This document shows, one piece after another, positions 58,370 through 64,000 of a stretch of 64,000 bases of DNA (its first letter is position 1; every line of letters begins with the position of its first letter). Origin of the DNA: Vandiemenella viatica (lineage: Eukaryota; Arthropoda; Insecta; Orthoptera; Morabidae); contig JARYHS010008074.1 in assembly GCA_031002005.1 (NCBI GenBank), forward strand, positions 13,276,924-13,340,923. Direction: 5' to 3'. A program made the position numbers and the translations under genes. The notes beneath the pieces are model-generated. The model did not search any database. It was not told where the DNA came from and was given only the letters and a program-made list of their open reading frames with translations.

Positions 58370-59490
58370 CCCGCTATCTCAGCAACTAATTTCGTTATGC
58401 GAAATTCTAAGATGTGTTACACTGGATTTATAGTTACAGTAGAACTCCAATTATCCGAATCAATTGGGATTGCACCTCATTCAGATAATAAAAAATTTGA
58501 ATAATTGGATTTTTTTTCCAAAAAAGGGTCGATTTTAATTAATTACTGTATGTATGTTGAAAATGGGAGGAAAAACTATCTTAATGAAAAGGTGCTTTTA
58601 ATTAATTAAATGAAAAGGCGACATTTTTACATGTTAAGCATACTTACAAGTGCTGTACATTAGAACAGTATGTACATACCGTACTGGAAATAAAAGTCAT
58701 TGCTTGCTAAAGATCTCATTAAATGTAAGCAGTTCGACTGTATTCATCTGTTTTTGGGCAGCCAAGTTCTGCATCTGCTTGACTGTGAGGAGTTGCATGT
58801 GGTCACTCTTGGGCTGATACTCCATCCACTTTGAGGCAGTTTCAAGGCTGGCAAATGCTTGACTAGCTGATGGTCCCGTGCCTGCTTCAACTTCGACATT
58901 AAGGTCATCTTCTCCCTTGATACTTTATTCTCTCACACTTTCAATAAGTTCATCGACATTTAGAATTTCATCCCCAGGGTCCGACGAATCACACACCACC
59001 CACTCTCCTATATCTTTACCACTAATTTCTGAACATCCAGAAATTCCCAAAAGAAAATTTCTTAATTAAAAAATTAATTCAGATATTCACAGATAGCTGG
59101 TGTTCGGATAAATGCATTTCTCCTGTATATAGATAAATTTAACTGGAAGCAACACATTCAACAATTTCTTAAAAAACGGAATTCTTCAATATTTTAATTG
59201 AAGGTAATATCTATAACAGCGAATGTAGAAACAAGAAAGTTAGTGTATTTTGCATATTTTCACTCCCGGCTCACTTATGGCATCTCATTCTGGGTAAACT
59301 CTTCACAAGCACAGAGGGTATTAAAATCACAAAAGCGTGCTCTAAGAATTATTTGTGGAACAAGCCCATGGATGTTGTGCAGAAATCTGTTTTGAAATCT
59401 AGGTGTACTTACAATGCCAACAGAGAATGTATACTTCCTACAATAATTTGCAGTGGAAAATCTGGAAAACTTCAATCTTAGTGCCAAAAT
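58370..59490 (+). mobile_element. LINE D-like RT C-terminal fragment, split by a Tigger
   Basis: Excluding 58437-59125, the LINE reads YIDKFNWKQHIQQFLKKRNS at about 59130, then KVISITANVETRKLVYFAYF, HSRLTYGISFWVNSSQ, RVLKSQKRALRIICGTSPW and LGVLTMPTENVYF. This is the thumb and C-terminal part of a non-LTR RT. Its position in the protein overlaps the end of the LINE D piece at 56690, so it is probably a separate copy of a related element. Confidence 0.62.
58437..59125 (-). mobile_element. Tigger/pogo element, internally deleted
   Basis: Inverted ends CAGTAGAACTCCAATTATCCG (58437) and, reversed, CAGGAGAAATGCATTTATCCG (59125) are flanked by TA on both sides. These ends resemble the CAGTAG..TTATCCG ends of Tigger elements. 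On the minus strand the interior keeps the C-terminal part of a transposase: WVVCDSSDPGDEILNVDELI, then after one stop SASQAFASLETASKWMEYQ and LLTVKQMQNLAAQKQ. No catalytic domain remains, so this is a 0.7-kb deletion derivative that sits in the LINE D-like RT. Confidence 0.8.
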
Positions 59491-59866
59491 ACTAAGAATA
59501 AATTATTATTAATACTCCATGATTTACTAAAAGTGATTGGCGGAGAGTTTATTGCAGCAATCCTAATGAGTAACCATTTATGCGTAGATGGGATATACGG
59601 GATAAGGCAGGAGGTGCCCATGCACTATTTTTAGGAACCATCCTGTCATTCACCTGGAGCAAACTGGGAAAACCATGGAAAACCCAGATCAGGATGGCCA
59701 GAGGGTTTTATAGATACCTACTCCTATCAGAGTCTAGGTTCTCTCACTCAATAACTCCTTCCTATTCCACTCCCTAATCACTTGTGGAAAAAAATATAGA
59801 AATGAATTTGTTCTGTCCCTGATTTATCTTATCTTATTTTCTCGGTCATTCCTAGATATGAATGTA

Positions 59867-61159
59867 CGAGGCATGTTTTTTAAGTAAGTACCGTTTTGAA
59901 ATTAAAAAAAGACGTGCAAATATATCTCAATAATTCTATTTTTACAAGACACCTGTATCTTACTCTACTTTTCTACATAATTCCCTTCAATATTGAGGCA
60001 TATGTCATAACATAGTACCAGTTTTTGAAAACCCTCCTCATAGAAGTCTGCCGCCTGACTTGATAACCACTGCATCACAACTGTTTTGACTTCGTTATCG
60101 TCTTCAAGACGCTGACCGCCCAGGTGTTTCTTCAAGTGGAGGAACAGATGGTAGTCACTGGGCGCCAGATCATGGCTGTATGGAGGATGATCTAGAGTTT
60201 CCCATCGAAAAGATGTGATGAGATCTTTGGTCTGATTAGCCACATGTGGACGGGCATTGTCATGCAGCAAAACGATGCCCTTGCTCAACTTGCCACGTCT
60301 TTTGTTCTGGATTGAACGGTGCAGATTGTTCAATGTCTCACAATATGCTGCTTTGATTGATTGTCTCATTACCAGCAGAAATTCCACAAGCAATACTCCT
60401 TTTCTGTCCCAAAAAACTGTGCACATGATTTTCCGGGCAGAAATCATTTGCTTGAACTTCACTTTTTTGGTTGAATCTGAATGCCGCCATTCCATGGACT
60501 GTTGCTTTAATTCAGGTGTGACGTAGGCCACCCATGTCACATCGCCCGTAACAATTTGGCTTAAGAAATCATCACCATAGTTGTGGTACCGCTCAAGGAA
60601 ACTCAATGCACTGCCTAAACGTTTGGTTTTGTGCACATCCGTTAACATTTTCGGTACCCAACGTGAGCACAATTTGCAGTAATTCAAGTGCTTGGTCACA
60701 ATGCCATACAAAGCACTACGAGAAACATTATGAAAGTCATCACACAAGGAGGAAATCATAAAGCGTCTGTTTTCTCTCACCTTATTGTCCACTTTCTGCA
60801 CCAAGCGTTCATTAACGACCGTAGGACGCCAACTCCATTGTTCATCATGCACATTTGTGTGGCCATCTTTAAATGCTCTCACCAACTTTCTCACCATTCC
60901 ATCACTCATAATGTTTTGTCCTTAAACTGTACAGATTTCATGATGAATAGCACAAAGAAATCTTATAACAGCCCGTACTTCACTGTCAGCGGGACTCACG
61001 ATTATCGGAGGCATCTTAAACACTCAGTGAACAATGTAAACAAGGAATAATTAGACTGTAATGGCATCAGTGCGTAGGCAAGAGATGCAGGTACCCAGTG
61101 CACATGCGCGGAATGCCACAGTGTGACGAAACGGTACTTCCTTAAAAAAATACGCCTCG
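59867..61159 (-). mobile_element. Mariner element, near intact, with TA duplication
   Basis: The 1293-bp element is bounded by inverted repeats CGAGGCATGTTTTTTAAG (59867) and, reversed, CGAGGCGTATTTTTTTAAGG (61159), which continue into GTACCGTTT. TA lies on each side (59865-59866, 61160-61161). Removing it joins GATATGAATG to GCTGGTAG and restores LINE A3. It carries one transposase gene on the minus strand. Confidence 0.92.
59965..61014 (-). pseudogene. Mariner transposase, D,D34D, single early stop
   Basis: In one frame from ATG at 61014 (MPPIIVSPADSEVRAVIRFL) to the TAA at 59965 there are about 349 codons, the usual mariner length. The only internal stop is TAA at 60922-60924, codon 31. 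After it come MVRKLVRAFKDGHTNVHDE (helix-turn-helix), SRWVPKML (WVPHEL-like linker), TGDVTWV with the first Asp, LLHDNARPH with the second and LAPSDYHLF with the third, 34 residues apart. The usual Glu in GDETW is Val. The protein would cut and paste the element; the downstream ATG at 60909 yields a product lacking the first DNA-binding helices. It is likely inactive but recently so. Confidence 0.88.
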
Positions 61160-62989
61160 TAGCTGGTAGTAATATGTGTTTGCTGTCATCCTGAAATAGG
61201 TCAGTTGTGTCTTCCCAACCCAACTCATTCAGCATCACACTTAAGCTTTCTGTCCAGCTATATCTTCCTGTCATGAATGAAGTAGCTCTTCTTTGGACTT
61301 TCTTCAATGCATCCATTAATCCCTTTTAATGGGGACCCCATACAAAACAATAATATTTTAAGTGAGGACGAACCAGAGATTTGTACGCAATTGATTTAAT
61401 TTCTGGTGCAAATTGTTTTAAATTATGACCTAAAAATAGGAGTATATGATTTGCTTTCCCAATTACCTTATCAATATATTCATTTCACAACAAATTATTA
61501 CGAATTGTTCCCCCAAGATTTTTAGCAGAATCTACTGTTCTAAGGACAGTGCCATTAATTTTATATTCAGAGTTAAATGGTGTCGTTTTTTTACTTATAT
61601 GCATGACTTGCTATTTTTTAGTGTTTAACTCCAGCTGCCGGTCTTTGCACCAAGCGATTATTTTCATAACATCAACTTGTAACAAAGCGCAGTCATCTAG
61701 GACTTTTATTTCCAGATAAATAATAGCATCATCGGCAAATAGTCTTTTTTAACCCCTTATTACATGGCATAAATCATTAATGTATATGGGAAACAACAGA
61801 GGCCCTATCACATTCCTCTGTGGAACCCTAGACTTCATTTCGTTCAGTCATGGACGCTCACCGGTGAGAACTACACACTGTGATCTTCCCTTCAAAAACT
61901 TTGTAACCTTGTCACATATTTGTCTAGATATAACATAATTACAAACTTTCAAAAGTAATCTTGTGTGAAGCACAGTTTTGAAGGCTTTTTTTAAAAAATC
62001 TAATAGAACTAAGTCAACCTGGGATTGCTTATCTATAACCCAGCACAAGTCATGAATTCATAGTGCAAGTTGTGTCTAGCAGCATCGTCCTTTTCTGAAT
62101 CCCTGTTGGCTTTGGTTTAAAGGATCCTCTTCATCCAAAAACCACATGTCATGTGAATAGATGATATGTTCTAAAATCCTGAAGATCAATCTATAACTTT
62201 GAGGATCATTAACATTCCCACTTTTAAATACTGGACTTAACAATAGCAGTCTTCTAACTCAGCAAGTATGTTTCCTTGAACCAAGGAGGTGGCATATAAT
62301 TTCATTAAATATGGTGCAAGTTCCTTTGCATACGTAGAGTAGAATCTAGTAGTAATACCGTCTGGTCTGGGAGCCTTATTGTTTTTTTATATTCCTAAGC
62401 AGTTTTGTATTCCATCAACATCAAGAATGAGATCTTTCATAATTTTGTTGGTATGCTTATTAAATATCAGGATCTCCTCTACATTTTTTGTTTTGAAAGC
62501 TTTTTTAAAGACATTATTCAAAATTTCTGCTTTCTGTATGCTAGATTCTGATAATTCCCCATTTTCCTTAATTAGTGTTGGTATAACTTTACGAGAGCCT
62601 CTCATTACCTTGATATATGACCAGAATTTTTTTGGATTAGTAATTAGATCTTCAGATAAATCCTGATTTGGAATTCTTTAAAAGCTTCATGCATTTCCTT
62701 GCACACTTCTGCTCACAACTGCACTAATTTAAGGCGAGAAGATGAGTCCTCCGATTTCTTTACCATGGTATGTAAATGTCTTTGTTCCTGAGTTTCACTT
62801 TCCAATTGAGCCACAGAAAGTTCTTAATCTCTTAACAACAAATTTATTTTTACTGGTCCATATTATTTCTTTCAAATTATACCAAACTTCCTCAGTATTC
62901 GTATTTAGCGTGTATGTTTCAAAATTTTTCGTCAAGGCTTAACCATACCTGCCTCATTTGCCTTGTGATCCAGTCAAATTAGGTAAAAA

Positions 62990-64000
62990 AAGGAGCAAAC
63001 CTCAGAATGAAATATAACAAGCTGAAAATTTGCACAAACCTTTGTTTTAACATTTTATAAGTTGGCCAAAAGTCTCATAGAATCTCGTGTACGCTAGTCA
63101 AGATATTCAAGGTCAAAGGTCACAAAAAAAAACGTTTTTTACAAATAACTCGCTTCCTTTGCTCTAAATGTTAATTCGAGTTATTAGAAAAGTTCTAGAA
63201 CATAAAATTCTCTACAAATTTCGTAATAGATGATATTTCATAGATGTAACCCTTCTAAGATGGAGTGTGGAGAGTGGGGAGCGCTTAGCCAAGTACGTTA
63301 ACTGTAGAATCCAATAGACAGAATGAGTTATAATGTTATTTATGCATTAATAATTTTGTAATTAGGAAAATTGTAATTATTTACGTATTAATAAATTGTA
63401 TTTATTGATATTATATTTTTATGAATATCATACATTCATTTAATAATATTAATAAAATATTTGAATGAAATAATTAAATGCATTTTGATTATATTTTTTA
63501 TCTCTAAACAGTTTACCACAAATCTATTACAATTCAAGTATTAAAGTAAAAATAACTGTTGGCCTTTCAAGGTCTTACAAAGTGTTTTTTGTATGAAACA
63601 AAGATTGTGCCAATCAACCAAGAATTTTTTTTATCGAACTGATGTAATAAATAACTTTATTGAAATGCTTATTAAGAAATAAAAACTTTTAACATCACTA
63701 CAAAACAAGCCCGAGATGATGCTGATGTTCAAAACAGCAGTTGCAGAATCTACACAACAAAATACTGTCTACATCACAGGAGAAGATATCGGTATACTAG
63801 TTCTTTTAATAGGATGTACTCAATCACATATGCAAATTAAAAAAAAATTAAAAAATCAGTAAGTTTAATGCGGAAACACAAAAATATTTGACCAAAAGCT
63901 TTGACAAATAGCCTCGTTCTAAGAAACAAATTATTTTTGCATGCCTTTAGTTTATGTGACACAACATATGCACTTTTTAAAAAGGAAAACTATCAATTAT
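62990..64000. other. AT-rich tail of the window, no recognised features
   Basis: This region is low-complexity and AT-rich (for example 63350-63500), with no transposon motif, tRNA-like structure or next dynein exon seen. Small frames are considered chance. Confidence 0.5.

Larger units (their letters stand above)
59492..62985 (-). mobile_element. LINE family A copy A3, reversed, split by a mariner
   Basis: Excluding 59867-61159, this is a family A LINE on the minus strand. From its 5' end at about 62985 it has the endonuclease-RT linker (near 62860), RGSRKVIPTLIKENGELSES (62590), QSQVDLVLLDFLKKAF (62020), KFLKGRSQCVVLTGERP (61880), KVQRRATSFMTGRYSW (61290) and a TLPATF-like region at the mariner junction. 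The 3' UTR then follows (59700: rc TTTTCCATGGTTTTCCCAG) to a TAATAATAA-type end at about 59492. Stops are frequent and the catalytic FADD region is damaged. Confidence 0.8.

Overview
The window looks like a stretch of a large, AT-rich, repeat-laden arthropod genome, most likely an insect. The type of tRNA-derived SINE and the mix of CR1/L2-like LINEs, RTE, Penelope-like elements, mariners and Helitrons would suit a polyneopteran, but that placement is an inference. The host signal is one gene. Eight exons on the + strand between 926 and 55131 encode part of an axonemal dynein heavy chain of the DNAH10 type: the end of the AAA3-AAA4 linker, AAA4 with its P-loop, and the first strand of the microtubule-binding stalk. 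Intron lengths are about 7.0, 3.3, 12.4, 9.7, 5.0, 3.8 and 11.8 kb. All splice phases agree except around exon 7 (43021-43163). That exon is two bases too short to join its neighbours in frame; one missing base can be placed in an A run and the other probably lies in the G run at the donor. Neither gene end lies in the window.

Nearly everything else is intronic mobile DNA, mostly dead. LINE family A (CR1/L2-like) has three copies: A1 5220-7289 with an open reverse transcriptase frame, A2 25060-29066 nearly full length with an SGNH-esterase ORF1 plus endonuclease and RT, and A3 59492-62985 reversed and split by a mariner. LINE family B has four: 7290-7765, 13915-15388 reversed, 29566-31985 and 39865-41425. 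RTE/BovB-like pieces lie at 211-452, 12235-13570, 16985-17590, 33515-33625 and 52395-54752. Further LINE pieces are E (17828-21280), F (29067-29565) and D (55440-56690, 58370-59490). Penelope-like fragments lie at 32060-33285 and 37690-38360.

DNA transposons are two mariners (13691-16457; 59867-61159), a longer-spaced Tc1/mariner-type element (47698-48997), a deleted Tigger/pogo (58437-59125), a decayed zinc-finger hAT (49440-51010), two decayed Tc1-like remnants, and two Helitron copies (18570-20722; 34112-36776) that each sit exactly between an A and a T. SINEs lie at 3571-3832, 21070-21265 and 37372-37565, with another type at 565-735.

Nested insertions give relative ages: Helitron and SINE into LINE E; LINE B1 into a mariner; a mariner into LINE A3; Tigger into a LINE D RT. 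Two satellite-like arrays (10560-11190, about 175-190 bp period; 43630-45265, about 170 bp period) and a foldback (22137-22280) are the main non-TE structures. No RNA gene, CRISPR array or non-TE accessory system was found. I saw no new biochemical system; the points most worth checking are the exon 7 reading-frame break, the AAA4 Walker B change, the Helitron family with internal subrepeats, and the domain shared by the SINEs and LINE A tails.
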